This document shows, piece by piece, positions 1 to 10,023 of a stretch of DNA of 64,000 nt (position 1 is the stretch's first letter; every line of letters begins with the position of its first letter). Made by a program: the position numbers and the translations under genes. Below the pieces are notes generated by a model that was given only the letters and a program-made list of their open reading frames with translations, searched no databases and had not been told where the DNA came from. Source of the DNA: Allocoleopsis franciscana PCC 7113 (GTDB lineage Bacteria; Cyanobacteriota; Cyanobacteriia; Cyanobacteriales; Coleofasciculaceae); the NCBI RefSeq assembly GCF_000317515.1, contig NC_019738.1, forward strand, positions 4,614,001-4,678,000, in the 5' to 3' direction.

Positions 1-2
1 AT

Positions 3-845
3 GCCGTACCCGGATCGATTTCTTGGGTGGATTCTAATGGACTCTACCTTGGCGTTAATCGGCATCTCGCTGAAAGCTTGAACCTAACCCCAGATAGCAT
101 TGTTGGGAAAGAAATTGGCTTTTTCAAAAATAGCTCACAGTATGCTGAGTTTATGCATCAGTTTCTTGCCAGCGCTGAATCCTCTAGCTCTCAAGAAATT
201 CTGGTAAACGTTAATGGCTCTGTCCGATATTATCTGATGGCCGTGCAGAAATATCAGCAGGGTACAGCTACGGTATCTGTAGGAATTGATGTTACCAAGC
301 GTAGACAGGCACAGGAAGCTTTAAGGATTGCTGAAGAAAATTATCGCAGTATCTTTGAAAATGCCCTGGAAGGGATTTTTCAGTCCACATCTGATGGACA
401 CTACATTAGTATCAATCCAGCGATGGCACGCCTTCATGGATACGATTCTCCGGATGACATGATGGTCAGTGTGACAGAGATTGGTCGTCAACTTTATGTT
501 GACCCTAGCTGTCGCAGTGAGTTCAAGCGCTTGATGCAAGAAAAGGGAGAAGTCAACAGCTTTGTATATCAGGTTTATCGGAAAGATAGCAGTATTATTT
601 GGGTGGAGGAGAATACAAGAGCTGTCCGTGATACCTATGGAAATGTGCTGTACTACGAAGGCATCATTCAAGACATCTCCAAACGCAAGCAGGAAGAAGA
701 TGCACTCAAACGTCAACTCCAAGAATTACGCATTGAGATTGACCAGCAAAAGCGGAAACAGGATGTTGCGGAGATTACTCAATCTGACTACTTCCAGGAG
801 TTGCAGGCTGCTGTAGAACGATTACGATTTGACGAGGATTGGTAA
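3..845 (+). CDS. PAS-domain signalling protein, C-terminal part (5' end outside window)
   Basis: The frame is open to the left edge; residues before the GTG at 27 read PGSISWV, the start of a PAS fold, so this is the end of a longer protein. Two PAS units are visible: a first one (about residues 1-95) and a second starting near SIFENALEGIFQ and closing with the PAC-like YEGIIQDISKRK. The last 45 residues (RIEIDQQKRKQDVAEITQSD region, then YFQEL) form a charged helical tail that I know from cyanobacterial CHASE2/PAS/adenylate-cyclase-type signalling proteins. No kinase or cyclase domain follows, so the output, if any, lies upstream or acts through a partner. The role is inferred: ligand or redox sensing in the cytoplasm. 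The next gene is convergent. Confidence 0.8.
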   Translation, partial: AVPGSISWVDSNGLYLGVNRHLAESLNLTPDSIVGKEIGFFKNSSQYAEFMHQFLASAESSSSQEILVNVNGSVRYYLMAVQKYQQGTATVSVGIDVTKRRQAQEALRIAEENYRSIFENALEGIFQSTSDGHYISINPAMARLHGYDSPDDMMVSVTEIGRQLYVDPSCRSEFKRLMQEKGEVNSFVYQVYRKDSSIIWVEENTRAVRDTYGNVLYYEGIIQDISKRKQEEDALKRQLQELRIEIDQQKRKQDVAEITQSDYFQELQAAVERLRFDEDW

Positions 846-886
846 TCCGTTTTCAGTTACATGTACCACACACTAAGAACACGATA

Positions 887-2734
887 TTAAACATCGAGTT
901 GGTACAGTGATATCGGCTCTTCAATCCCCTCAAATTCTCGCTGTCCCAGATTAATCGGTTGCAGGGGTAAAAAATTTTTAACCGCTTCATAAACCGATTG
1001 AGAAATACAAATTCCTCCGGAGGGAGCTTCAGCTTGTAATAGCTCCGCAATCTTGATTCCTGTTCCAATAATATCGCTGCAACTGAAAATCACTTCACCC
1101 AAATGAATCCCAATGCGATGAGTGAGTAAAGGTTCTATAGGAGGTTCCGCCGTCTGCCGTAAAGCCAGTTGAATCTCTTGAGCACAATTTACCGCATTCA
1201 GCACATTCGGAAAGTAGATTAATAACCTAGCACCGAACGATTTGAGTAGCTGACCTTCAAACTGTTGAGCCAGTTGGCTAATCAATTGGAAGTCTTGGTA
1301 AAGCTGAGCCTGTGTTCGTTCTGGGTTCATGTTGAGATTCGCCTGAAAATTTACAGCATCCGTGAAAACAATCGTAGCGAGGCGACTGTCTTGGATTAAA
1401 TTTAGCTGCAATCGACTTAGGCGATCGCTAAAATACTGACGATACAAAGTGCAACTCGGCACTACCCGCTGATTATGCCCCCGCACCAGCCCCATACTTT
1501 GTAATTTAAACGCCTGTACTGGTTCTAATTCCACAGCGTTTTGGGACTTGACAACCTGCATCAACGCACTCACGAGTTCTGGATACTGCTTAAGATTCCA
1601 TAATTGCCGTCTCAAATAATCGCTGTACAGTCCATCTTCTGCGATGGCTGTTTCTAAGAGTTCCTCAAGCGTAATCTCTTCATTACTAATATGATGAAGT
1701 GCCAACTGGACTAAATAAGGATTCCCACCAATCAACGCCATTAATTGTTCGACTTGCTGATTCGTCCAATTCAATTCATATCGGATTGCTAAATCTTTAA
1801 CTTGCTCAGCCGTAAACTCTGGCAACTCCATCGACAACCCAACATTAAAAGGGGATTGATTGATGTTGAGCGGAATATAAACTTCTGTGGAATGAACCAC
1901 TAATAACCGCAATTTTTGCCAAACATCACTACTTTCATCTCCATACTTAGCTTTTTCATACCAAGCTCGCAGCAAGCCAAAAAAGTCGGTGGCAATTTCT
2001 GGGTAGTTAAATACCGCATCCACTTCATCTAATGCCAAGACGATAGGACTATCGATTGCGGCTAACAAGTAATTTTCAAAATAATCTGTGCAGTTATAAT
2101 TGCTGCCAAAGATATCATCCCAATACTTGGATAGCTGATTGGGAACACCTAAACTCCGGCTTACAATGGCACAAAACCACTGGAGAAAACGAGTTAAATT
2201 GGAGAACACGGTTGCATCCGCCAATTGAAAACTTAACGTCACGGTTTTATAACCTTGCGTTCGCGCCGAAGAGAGAATCCTCGCCATCAGCGAAGTTTTC
2301 CCCATCTGCTTGGGCGCTTTGATCCGAATCAACGCTCCCGGCTGCAAAATTGTCTCGTAACCCAGTCGCTCAATGGGAGGACGTTCTACATAAAAGGGAG
2401 AATTGAGAGGGACTTGACCTTTGAGGGTAACTCCCTGCTGATTCTCAAAATTTTCGCGCTCCTGCTTCGTGTAGTCACTGGGGTTGAGTGTCAGCTCAAA
2501 GGCGCTGAAAAACGATTCCAAGCTGTGTCGATCAACTGCAATTTCGCGGCGTTGGATTCGGGTGAGCGTATTAATACTCAAGCTTGTGCGATCGCGCAAC
2601 TCTTCCAGAGTATAGAGGTTGCCTGCATTTTGTTGAATTTCTGACTGCCGCTTCGCGGTTTGCAGCCGATTCAAACCTTGAGCCGTTAAGATCACACCTC
2701 GTTTACGCTTGGCTGGTCGATTTTCTATAGACAC
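887..2734 (-). CDS. HTH + AAA-like NTPase + degenerate class III cyclase domain protein
   Basis: Three parts are visible. Residues about 40-90 hold a helix-turn-helix-like segment (LEELRDRTSLSINTLTRI). Residues about 110-430 match the cyanobacterial AAA-like family (AAA_35 type), with P-loop APKQMGKTSL near 140 and acidic Walker B LALDEVDAVF near 235. Residues about 445-610 resemble a class III nucleotidyl cyclase: TIVFTDAVNF keeps the first metal-binding Asp, but the usual GD of the second metal site is GA (KSFGARLLIYF), so catalysis is doubtful. The start is GTG at 2734 with GGAGG 13 bases upstream. Related architectures in cyanobacteria are treated as signalling or conflict-type NTPases; I infer a regulatory switch with a pseudo-cyclase ligand-binding domain. 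Confidence 0.75.
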   Translation of the reverse strand: MSIENRPAKRKRGVILTAQGLNRLQTAKRQSEIQQNAGNLYTLEELRDRTSLSINTLTRIQRREIAVDRHSLESFFSAFELTLNPSDYTKQERENFENQQGVTLKGQVPLNSPFYVERPPIERLGYETILQPGALIRIKAPKQMGKTSLMARILSSARTQGYKTVTLSFQLADATVFSNLTRFLQWFCAIVSRSLGVPNQLSKYWDDIFGSNYNCTDYFENYLLAAIDSPIVLALDEVDAVFNYPEIATDFFGLLRAWYEKAKYGDESSDVWQKLRLLVVHSTEVYIPLNINQSPFNVGLSMELPEFTAEQVKDLAIRYELNWTNQQVEQLMALIGGNPYLVQLALHHISNEEITLEELLETAIAEDGLYSDYLRRQLWNLKQYPELVSALMQVVKSQNAVELEPVQAFKLQSMGLVRGHNQRVVPSCTLYRQYFSDRLSRLQLNLIQDSRLATIVFTDAVNFQANLNMNPERTQAQLYQDFQLISQLAQQFEGQLLKSFGARLLIYFPNVLNAVNCAQEIQLALRQTAEPPIEPLLTHRIGIHLGEVIFSCSDIIGTGIKIAELLQAEAPSGGICISQSVYEAVKNFLPLQPINLGQREFEGIEEPISLYQLDV

Positions 2735-2995
2735 TAAATTTTAAATCCTCCCAAGGAAATAATTTCTTGGGCTGTCTTCTGGTCAATCCGCACAGCTAGG
2801 GTATCAGGCTGGGATTTTGCCTGTGAAATTTTCTTATCCTCAGATTAACAGCTCGGCTGGCTCATCTATCCTACTAAAGCCGATGAGTTTTTCCGGAGTG
2901 AGCTTGAATCGTTCAGTTTCTGAGGTCAGGAGCGACTTAATTTTAGCAATGTTAGGGATTGGACATCTATCGTTCATTAGGTTTTTTCAAGCGTT

Positions 2996-3026
2996 GCGCG
3001 TTGGCGTAAGCACTACACCAACGCGC
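2996..3026 (-). terminator. Hairpin just downstream of carB
   Basis: A perfect 9-bp inverted repeat (GCGCGTTGG / CCAACGCGC) with a 13-base loop lies 12 bases after the carB stop. No U-run follows on the carB strand, so it is not a canonical intrinsic terminator; it may stabilise the 3' end instead. The rest of 2735-3038 holds no convincing gene. Confidence 0.35.
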
Positions 3027-3038
3027 TTTCAGGAGAAA

Positions 3039-6000
3039 TTAGTAAATATAGTCCTGTAACGCCTTCACCTCCAAGGGTTGGGACTGCAATGAGCGAATAG
3101 CCGCCGCCGTCGCCTTCGCCCCCGCAATCGTGGTGACAATAGGAACTTTGTAAGCCAAGGAACTACGGCGAATTAACCGCCCATCCACTCGTGCCTCTTC
3201 TCCAGAGGGTGTGTTGATAATGAGCTGAATCTGCTTATTTTTAATCCAATCCAGCACATGAGGACGACCTTCATGGAGTTTGAGTACCAACTCAACATCG
3301 ATCCCATGATCTTTGAGTGCAAGTCTTGTCCCTTCCGTGGCGACAACATGAAAGCCCAAGGCGATGAAGTCTTTCACCACTGGGACAACACTGGGCTTAT
3401 CGCGATCGCTGGTTGAGACAAACACGGTACCGGAAAGGGGCAAGTGCTGATTAGCGCCTAATTCAGCCTTGGCAAATGCCTTACCAAAGTCTACGTCAAT
3501 CCCCATCACCTCACCCGTGGAGCGCATTTCTGGCCCCAAAATCACGTCCGTACCCGCAAATTTCTCAAAGGGTAACACGGCTTCCTTAACGGCAACGTGC
3601 TTGATCGTGGGTTCTTGAGTCAATTCTAGGGATTCTAGAGTTTCACCGGACATAATGCGAGAAGCCAGTCCTGCCAGGGGCACCCCGGTTGCCTTCGAGA
3701 CATAAGGAATGGTACGCGATGCTCTGGGGTTGGCTTCCAGGATGTAAACTTGCGGTTCATAGCCTTGGAGTCCAACCACCGCAAACTGGATATTCATCAA
3801 CCCAATCACTTTGAGTTCCTTCGCCAACTCTACCGTCCAAGTGCGAATTTTGTCCAAGACGGTTGGGGGGAGGGAGACGGAAGGGAGGGAACAAGCCGAG
3901 TCACCGGAGTGAATCCCCGCCTGTTCAATATGCTCCATAATGCCACCAATCACCACACGACCCGTATGGTCTGCGATCGCATCCACATCCACTTCAACGG
4001 CGTTTTCCAGGAACTTGTCAATCAGAATTGGATGTTCTGGCTCAACTTGTACGGCAAACGTCATGTACCGTTCCAACTCCATGTCGGAATAGACAATTTC
4101 CATCGCCCGTCCTCCCAATACATAAGAAGGACGCACCACCACTGGATAACTAATGCGCTTAGCTACATCCAAGGCTTCTGAGTAACTCCGGGCTGCACCA
4201 TTGGGGGGCTGTTTGATGTCTAGCTTACGCAGGATTTTCTCAAACTTTTCTCGGTCTTCTGCAATATCAATCGAGTCCGGCGAAGTGCCCCAAATCTTGG
4301 TTAGCAGTGACTCTTGGATATCAGGACGGCGCAAAAATTCTTGCAAGGGTACCGCTAGTTTCAGGGGGGTTTGACCGCCAAACTGAATGATGATGCCTTC
4401 GGGTTGTTCGGTTTCGATGATGTTGAGAACGTCTTCTTTGGTTAGGGGTTCAAAGTAAAGGCGATCGCTCGTGTCATAATCGGTCGAAACCGTCTCTGGG
4501 TTGGAGTTGACCATAATCGTCTCAAACCCCTGTTTACTGAGAGCATAGGAGGCATGACAGCAACAATAGTCGAACTCGATCCCCTGTCCAATCCGGTTCG
4601 GGCCACCCCCCAAAATCATCACTTTGCGCCGATCAGAGGGTAACACCTCCGTTTCTTCCTCGTAGGTGGAGTAATAGTAGGGGGTGAAGGCTTCAAACTC
4701 CGCCGCACAGGTATCCACGACTTTGTAAACGGGTACAATACCCAAACTCTTGCGGTAAGCGCGAACCTCGTCTTCCGTAGTTTTAGTGGCGAAGGCAATT
4801 TGGCGATCGCTAAATCCTTGGCGCTTTACGTCCCATAATTGCTCTTTTGTCAACTGCTTTAAGGGAGTCCGCTTCAGGAATTTTTCAGTATCGAGCAACT
4901 GTTCAAACTTATCCAAAAACCAGGGGTCGATGTTGGTCAGTTCGTAAACTTCTTCCACCGTCATCCCCATCTGCATGGCGTGACGTACCGTAAAGATTCG
5001 CTCTGGATTGGGAGTTCTTAAGCCTGCGCGAATTTGCTCCAGAGAAGGTAGCTTCTCCGCCTGATCGCAACCCCAACCCGCGCGACCGGTTTCCAGCGAC
5101 CTCAGCGCTTTCTGGAACGACTCTTGGAACGTGCGCCCAATCGCCATGGCTTCCCCAACCGATTTCATCTGGGTGGTGAGGACGGGTTCGGCACCGGGGA
5201 ACTTCTCAAAGGCAAATCGGGGGACTTTCGTCACCACATAGTCAATCGTGGGTTCAAAGGAAGCGGGTGTTTTCTTGGTGATGTCGTTGGGGATTTCATC
5301 CAAGGTGTAGCCGACGGCTAGTTTGGCAGCCATTTTAGCGATGGGGAAGCCTGTTGCCTTAGAGGCTAAAGCCGAACTGCGAGAAACGCGAGGGTTCATT
5401 TCAATCACAATCAAGTCGCCGGTCACGGGATTAATGGCAAATTGAATGTTAGAGCCACCGGTTTCTACACCAATCTCGCGGATGATTTTAATTGAGGCAT
5501 CTCGCAGCCGTTGATATTCTTTATCCGTCAGTGTTTGGGCAGGAGCAACGGTGATAGAGTCGCCTGTGTGAATTCCCATCGGGTCGATGTTTTCAATCGA
5601 GCAGATAATCACGACGTTATCAGCTAAGTCGCGCATCACCTCTAGCTCATACTCTTTCCAGCCCAAGAGCGACTTTTCTACTAAGATTTGCGACATGGGG
5701 GAGGCATCTATGCCCACCTGTGCCATCTCTTCATATTCTTCCTGGTTGTAGGCGATACCGCCTCCTGTGCCACCGAGGGTAAAGGCGGGGCGAATAATTA
5801 GGGGATAGGAGCCAATTTGTCGGGCAATGTTTTTTGCCTCATCCATGTTGTTCACAATTCCTGAAGGACAGACGGCGACTCCAATTCGCTCCATCGCTTC
5901 TTTGAACAACTGGCGGTCTTCCGCCATCTCAATGGCTGGGAGTTTGGCTCCAATCAACTCGACGCCATACTTCTCTAGCACCCCATTCTTGGCGAGGGCA

Positions 6001-6299
6001 ACGGCAAGATTAAGGGCGGTTTGTCCCCCCATCGTGGGCAATAGGGCATCGGGACGCTCTTTTTCGATGACCTTTTCCACAATTTCTGGCGTCAATGGCT
6101 CAATATAGGTACGGTCAGCGGTTTCTGGGTCGGTCATGATACTGGCGGGATTGGAGTTGACCAGTACTACTTCATAGCCTTCTTCCCGGAGTGCCTTACA
6201 AGCCTGAGTACCGGAATAGTCAAACTCACAGGCTTGTCCAATTACGATGGGGCCAGAACCCAAGAGCAGAATTTTGTGGAGGTCGTCGCGGCGAGGCAT
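3039..6299 (-). CDS. carB: Carbamoyl-phosphate synthase large subunit
   Basis: This subunit makes carbamoyl phosphate from bicarbonate, glutamine-derived ammonia and two ATP, for arginine and pyrimidine synthesis in the cytoplasm; it works with the small amidotransferase subunit CarA, which is not in the window. The 1086 residues are close to the usual length of about 1070. Two homologous ATP-grasp halves are clear: the N-half opens with [20 protein letters not shown] and the second with [20 protein letters not shown]; each contains the metal-binding EMNPR or EANPR motif. The C-terminal ~140 residues (from [15 protein letters not shown]) form the MGS-like allosteric domain. The start is ATG at 6299 with the conserved [17 protein letters not shown] opening. 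It is transcribed alone on this strand. Confidence 0.98.
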   Translation of the reverse strand: MPRRDDLHKILLLGSGPIVIGQACEFDYSGTQACKALREEGYEVVLVNSNPASIMTDPETADRTYIEPLTPEIVEKVIEKERPDALLPTMGGQTALNLAVALAKNGVLEKYGVELIGAKLPAIEMAEDRQLFKEAMERIGVAVCPSGIVNNMDEAKNIARQIGSYPLIIRPAFTLGGTGGGIAYNQEEYEEMAQVGIDASPMSQILVEKSLLGWKEYELEVMRDLADNVVIICSIENIDPMGIHTGDSITVAPAQTLTDKEYQRLRDASIKIIREIGVETGGSNIQFAINPVTGDLIVIEMNPRVSRSSALASKATGFPIAKMAAKLAVGYTLDEIPNDITKKTPASFEPTIDYVVTKVPRFAFEKFPGAEPVLTTQMKSVGEAMAIGRTFQESFQKALRSLETGRAGWGCDQAEKLPSLEQIRAGLRTPNPERIFTVRHAMQMGMTVEEVYELTNIDPWFLDKFEQLLDTEKFLKRTPLKQLTKEQLWDVKRQGFSDRQIAFATKTTEDEVRAYRKSLGIVPVYKVVDTCAAEFEAFTPYYYSTYEEETEVLPSDRRKVMILGGGPNRIGQGIEFDYCCCHASYALSKQGFETIMVNSNPETVSTDYDTSDRLYFEPLTKEDVLNIIETEQPEGIIIQFGGQTPLKLAVPLQEFLRRPDIQESLLTKIWGTSPDSIDIAEDREKFEKILRKLDIKQPPNGAARSYSEALDVAKRISYPVVVRPSYVLGGRAMEIVYSDMELERYMTFAVQVEPEHPILIDKFLENAVEVDVDAIADHTGRVVIGGIMEHIEQAGIHSGDSACSLPSVSLPPTVLDKIRTWTVELAKELKVIGLMNIQFAVVGLQGYEPQVYILEANPRASRTIPYVSKATGVPLAGLASRIMSGETLESLELTQEPTIKHVAVKEAVLPFEKFAGTDVILGPEMRSTGEVMGIDVDFGKAFAKAELGANQHLPLSGTVFVSTSDRDKPSVVPVVKDFIALGFHVVATEGTRLALKDHGIDVELVLKLHEGRPHVLDWIKNKQIQLIINTPSGEEARVDGRLIRRSSLAYKVPIVTTIAGAKATAAAIRSLQSQPLEVKALQDYIY

Positions 6300-6551
6300 A
6301 TTTTGTTCGTCCGTCGTAGATGACAGTTCAGACCAAATTATTCTAAATTAAATGTCCTCACCGCAATTATTTGCAGTGATTTTATCTAAGTTTGATGACT
6401 TAGTGGATACAGTCTTAAGGGTCTCAGTATAGATGGGCGATCGCTTCTTGCGGCGGATTGGGACGGGGAACGCCCCCTCCCCTCATTGGCATAAACCGTC
6501 GTCGCATCTCAATATTTGTAACTATTCTTCACTTTCCGACGGTCGATCCAG

Positions 6552-6779
6552 CTACAGAAAATCACCCACGTATAGCCGGATAAATTCTGCTGCTGCTTCA
6601 GGATTAATACTTTTGAGTGCCGTTGCAATCTCGGCAACGGTTTCGGCAGTAGGGTCTGTGAGTTCGTGATACCAACGGTAAACCACTGAACGTCGAACTC
6701 CTAGCGCTACTGCCAGTTTGTTCTGGCTGATGTCGTAATTCTCCAATACTTGCTTAAGGGCTTTGCCTGCTCTTCCCAT
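6552..6779 (-). CDS. Small XRE-family helix-turn-helix protein
   Basis: This 75-residue protein is almost entirely a Cro/CI-type HTH: SQNKLAVALGVRRSVVYRWY covers helices 2-3, followed by TDPTAETVAEIATAL. There is no second domain except a short acidic/aromatic tail (RLYVGDFL). It is divergent from the gene at 6905, and the 125-bp gap holds repeated TGACTA elements that look like its operators, so it is probably autoregulated and controls the divergent gene. It could be an antitoxin-type regulator, but the neighbour does not look like a known toxin. It lies too far from the restriction genes, and on the wrong side, to be called their controller. Confidence 0.8.
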   Translation of the reverse strand: MGRAGKALKQVLENYDISQNKLAVALGVRRSVVYRWYHELTDPTAETVAEIATALKSINPEAAAEFIRLYVGDFL

Positions 6780-6812
6780 GCCTCTAATCGTGTCAGAGGC
6801 TCATGACCAAGT

Positions 6813-6873
6813 AAATGACTACATTTATATATACATCAGGTACAATCTAAATGACTATATTTATGTAGTCATT
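6813..6873. promoter_or_regulatory. Direct and inverted operator-like repeats between divergent genes
   Basis: AAATGACTACATTTATATA (6813-6831) is repeated with two changes at 6849-6867. Residues 6814-6824 (AATGACTACAT) and 6863-6873 (ATGTAGTCATT) are perfect 11-bp inverted copies, and the second copy alone is a palindrome (AATGACTA-8-TAGTCATT). The spacing between the direct copies is 36 bp. The AT-rich cores can also serve as -10 elements. This layout suits a dimeric XRE repressor acting on both divergent promoters. Confidence 0.6.
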
Positions 6874-6904
6874 GCACCGACATTAAACAATCAGGTGAAC
6901 TCGA

Positions 6905-7159
6905 ATGCAAGAAGAATTTCTGCCTAATGACAACGAATTGACTTTTGCTGAGGTTTCCACTCCGGCTTCTACTAATCCAGGTTCTGGGCAAGAATATGTC
7001 AAAGTGATGGTCGTTGGTTCCCGTAAAGGGATAGACATGATCATCAAAAAGCTGTGTAGTCTTGGGTTTGCACAGGTGAGTGAGTGGAGTCCTGCGGTAC
7101 CTTATGAAGATTCAGGAGAGATGATGAGACTGGTGAGGAAAAAGGTTTCTCTGAGGTGA
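6905..7159 (+). CDS. Conserved small cyanobacterial protein, function unknown
   Basis: I do not recognise a named family for these 84 residues. A polar N-terminal arm (1-30) is followed by a compact alpha/beta stretch, YVKVMVVGSRKGIDMIIKKL, then GFAQVSEWSPAVPYEDSGEMM and a basic end (RLVRKKVSLR). The GSRKG turn after a hydrophobic strand hints at nucleotide or phosphate binding, but this is only a resemblance. The start is well supported by AGGTGA six bases before the ATG. It is divergent from the XRE gene and shares the repeat-rich intergenic region with it, so it is the likely regulated target. Confidence 0.7.
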   Translation: MQEEFLPNDNELTFAEVSTPASTNPGSGQEYVKVMVVGSRKGIDMIIKKLCSLGFAQVSEWSPAVPYEDSGEMMRLVRKKVSLR

Positions 7160-7239
7160 TGGGTGGGGGGGGAGCGATTGCTTGTGGAGGGTGGGGGGAG
7201 AGTGCGATCGCTTTTCTGATGTCGTAGGCAATGGCGTGT

Positions 7240-8268
7240 TTATGGTTCAGTATCTAAAGCCAGACTCAGATCGTTTTCTGTGGGTTGAGGAATTCCGAAA
7301 ACACGACTGAAATTATAGCGCCACTGCAATGCAGGACTCATACCAATTTGACCATCTAAGGGGCTGCTCAGAATACGCGCCCACTCATTGCTATTAGGGA
7401 ATCGTGCCAAGTCTTTCTGCATCTCAATTACCCAATTATCAGCCGCATCAATCACACCCAGATATAAAGGTTGAATAGAGTTTATCCTTTGTAAAGATTC
7501 AATATCTGACGTTGGAATAGGTGCAGCATCTTTAGCAATACGTTTTTTATTGACTTTTTGAAAGTCTATATAAGCTTGCTGAATCCATTGCTGCACAGAT
7601 GCAGAATCTTGCAGGCAGTCAAGCAAACGAAGTAGCTGTTTTGCACGCCAGTCACTTTGATTTACATAGGCTAGAAATCGGAATACCTTCTGCGCCCAAG
7701 CTTCGTTTTCTGCCAGCAGCCATTCCCGATGCTTCTTCGCAATCTGACAAAGTCGATAATCAGCTATCTGAGTTTTGTCAAGGTACTTAAATTTAATGAT
7801 TTGTAGTTTCAAGGGTGGCTTTTTCTTTGCCGTTTGATAGTCAGTGAGCAGAATGAGAGCATCATACTCTGAACCAATCAGTCTTTCATAAGCTGAAAAA
7901 AAGGGTTCACTTGTACAATAATTTTCTGAAGGAGATTTAATCCCTAGGTCTAAATCCGGTAGGTCAATTCCTCGCGCTGGATTAATCCGTAAAGGAGATA
8001 TTTCAAGACCATGAAATATAATTTTTTCTAGCACCGCTACGAGCAACATCTCAATAACGCTACCAATTGTCTTGCCATCTAGGTTTGGTAATGTTTGCTG
8101 AGTTTTGAGCTGCTCGTACCAATGCGGAATCCGTCCACCTCGTCCAATGCGGATTAAGACTTCTTCTAGCTGTTCAAGGTTTTCTCCTCTCAGTGTACGA
8201 TTGACTTCATAAATCGTGGTATCCAGAGATTCACGTAACCGTGCCCGTAATTCTTCTTTAGAAAGCAT
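7240..8268 (-). CDS. Probable type II restriction endonuclease
   Basis: This protein follows the cytosine methyltransferase gene and overlaps its end by 11 bp, the usual arrangement of a type II restriction pair. Residues about 95-150 contain LPDLDLGIKS and, further on, LKLQIIKFKY, compatible with a PD-(D/E)xK nuclease core, though I cannot assign the catalytic residues with certainty. The rest is mostly helical with no recognised domain. ATG at 8268 (MLSKEELRARL) is preferred; an in-frame TTG at 8298 would add 10 residues. It presumably cuts DNA lacking the partner's 5-methylcytosine mark. The specificity cannot be read from the sequence. G-rich sequence follows the stop. Confidence 0.65.
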   Translation of the reverse strand: MLSKEELRARLRESLDTTIYEVNRTLRGENLEQLEEVLIRIGRGGRIPHWYEQLKTQQTLPNLDGKTIGSVIEMLLVAVLEKIIFHGLEISPLRINPARGIDLPDLDLGIKSPSENYCTSEPFFSAYERLIGSEYDALILLTDYQTAKKKPPLKLQIIKFKYLDKTQIADYRLCQIAKKHREWLLAENEAWAQKVFRFLAYVNQSDWRAKQLLRLLDCLQDSASVQQWIQQAYIDFQKVNKKRIAKDAAPIPTSDIESLQRINSIQPLYLGVIDAADNWVIEMQKDLARFPNSNEWARILSSPLDGQIGMSPALQWRYNFSRVFGIPQPTENDLSLALDTEP

Positions 8269-9466
8269 TGGGTATGGAGAAGAGTGATAATTGTTCAAAT
8301 TTAGGCGTTGTCATTACTGCCACTTGATTTTGCAATATACAATCCATCACCCATCCAACCATAACTGGTGGCACAGCATTTCCGAAAAGAGGATATTGAT
8401 CGTAGATAGATATCCCTACACAATGTTCATCTGGAAAGCCTTGGATACGAGCATATTCTACATTTGTAAGACGACGGTACTGGTTTCCAATTTTATAACG
8501 CTCGTAGTGCCGACTGGTTGTAGAGGTGAGAGTTGGCGCAACACCATCAATCCCGAATACTGTGTAACCCATCCGCGCTCCCCCAACTTGATTGTAGAGA
8601 ATTTGAACTCCTTGGACGAAGCTATTGATTGGGGTGCTGTCTTTTAAGCGATTCAATGTTGACTCAGTAAAATCAAATTGGGGGTCTACATTGGATTTAA
8701 TGACTTTCCGTAATGGAACTCTCGGCATAGTACCTGAAAATTGGGCAAAATCATAGCCAATAAATCGACCATCGCTAGCGACACCCCAAGTTGGAAATCT
8801 TTTATTGTGTGCTTCGATTTTCATCCAACTTTCAAAATTAGTCAGGGTTTTAAAGTTGGATTCTGGTAAATCTGATAGATTCTGGGTTGAAGCTAATCGT
8901 ATAGATGGAAAATCTACCTGAGTATCGTTTCCTAAAACTCCGAGTATGACGATTCGTTGGCGATTTTGGGGTAAACCAAAATGCATTGCGTTGACTAAAC
9001 GCCACTCAATAGTATAGTCCAAACTCGCTAATCTGCTTAGTATCTTGGCAAAGTGAGTTCCTTCCTCCATCGACAACAAACGTTTTACATTTTCTAATAT
9101 GAAAAATCTGGGCTTGTGTCTGTGCAGAATATCAACAATCACTTCAAAAAGATTACCGCGTGGATCGCGTACTCCTTCTTTCTTTCCAGCACTGCTGAAT
9201 GGTTGGCAGGGAAAACCAGCCGTCAATAGCTCGTGAGGAGGGATTTCATGTGCTAATTCATTGATATTACCCTGCCGTAATTCTGCATCCCCAAATTGAG
9301 TGCGATACACTTTGCAGGCTTTCGGACAGATATCATTTGCCCATACCGTGCGTATGTTTCTCTTGTCAGCAGCAATGCGGAATCCTCCAATTCCACAAAA
9401 AAGTTCGACTGTTGTGGCGATAGTTTGCTGACTAAGACTATGCTTTTTACCTGTGAGTGTATCCAT
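8258..9466 (-). CDS. DNA (cytosine-5-)-methyltransferase of a type II R-M system
   Basis: The protein transfers methyl from S-adenosylmethionine to C5 of cytosine in the site cut by the adjacent nuclease. All key motifs are visible: I ELFCGIGGFRIA, IV with the catalytic Cys GFPCQPFSSAG, VI ENVKRL, VIII QNRQRIVILG, IX RLTNVEYARIQGFPDEH and X GNAVPPVMVGWV. The target-recognition domain sits between VIII and IX. The ATG at 9466 (MDTLTGKKHSLSQ) begins about 20 residues before motif I; the frame stays open to a TTG at 9571, but that extension crosses a HIP1 site and reads poorly. About 400 residues is normal for the family. Methyltransferase first, nuclease second, is common for protective timing. 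Confidence 0.93.
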   Translation of the reverse strand: MDTLTGKKHSLSQQTIATTVELFCGIGGFRIAADKRNIRTVWANDICPKACKVYRTQFGDAELRQGNINELAHEIPPHELLTAGFPCQPFSSAGKKEGVRDPRGNLFEVIVDILHRHKPRFFILENVKRLLSMEEGTHFAKILSRLASLDYTIEWRLVNAMHFGLPQNRQRIVILGVLGNDTQVDFPSIRLASTQNLSDLPESNFKTLTNFESWMKIEAHNKRFPTWGVASDGRFIGYDFAQFSGTMPRVPLRKVIKSNVDPQFDFTESTLNRLKDSTPINSFVQGVQILYNQVGGARMGYTVFGIDGVAPTLTSTTSRHYERYKIGNQYRRLTNVEYARIQGFPDEHCVGISIYDQYPLFGNAVPPVMVGWVMDCILQNQVAVMTTPKFEQLSLFSIPNAF

Positions 9467-9782
9467 GAACGTTGCTTGAGTATGCTTCAAGATTATAGCG
9501 ATCGCTTGTGGAGGCTTGAGGGGAGATGCGATCATACCTCCTAATACCAATTTCCTACAATAATGCAACACTCTGAGCTAAGCGCAAGAATCTCAAAGCC
9601 TTATCTTTCAGGTATAAAATTTGTTCAATTCCCTGGACAATTTCCTTGACACTGAGTCAGTTGAGTGCTAGCGTGTTGTACGTATAGCTGAGGCATAAGC
9701 ATCCAGCGCAAAACGTGGGCTGCTGTCTCATGTGCAGTATATGTATATTCACTGGTATGTGGGTATCACGTATGTATACTTT

Positions 9783-10023
9783 GTTAGGCAATTAATCAAT
9801 AGCCTAACTATTTGTTTAGCTAACTATATAGCTAAAGATGTGTATGCAAACACATACTGTACGTGAGACATCAGCTCACACCTAAAAATACATAAAAAGT
9901 ATTTGTAGAGTGTGAGTTGTTCTCATTGTATGGGCTTCCAGATAGAAAATTATCCCAAGCTAATGATTGAGTCAAAAGTGGTATTAATTGCTACTTATGA
10001 CTCGCTTTCGTTTGGGACAATTT
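9783..10023 (+). ncRNA. Dense run of stem-loops upstream of the small-ORF/HNH pair (candidate structured RNA)
   Basis: Successive short inverted repeats are visible: GTTAGGC/GCCTAAC (9783-9808), TTTAGCTA/TAGCTAAA (9815-9836), ATGTGT/ACACAT (9838-9855), GTGAG/CTCAC (9863-9879) and AAATAC/GTATTT (9886-9904), the last enclosed by CTCACAC/GTGTGAG (9875-9881 with 9910-9916). A long imperfect hairpin follows: arm 9946-9979 against arm 9993-10023 with loop 9980-9992. The right arm contains the ATG (9997) of the small ORF. No gene was seen in 9467-9996. Whether it is one transcript, and what it does, is inference; AT-rich DNA gives chance hairpins, so confidence is modest. Confidence 0.35.

Noticed and set aside
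2817-3059. 80-residue plus-strand frame
   Set aside because: Overlaps the carB end, has no family features and contains the hairpin region.
6552-6779. XRE protein as controller (C protein) of the R-M system
   Set aside because: It is 460 bp beyond the nuclease end, points away and has its own operators at a different promoter.
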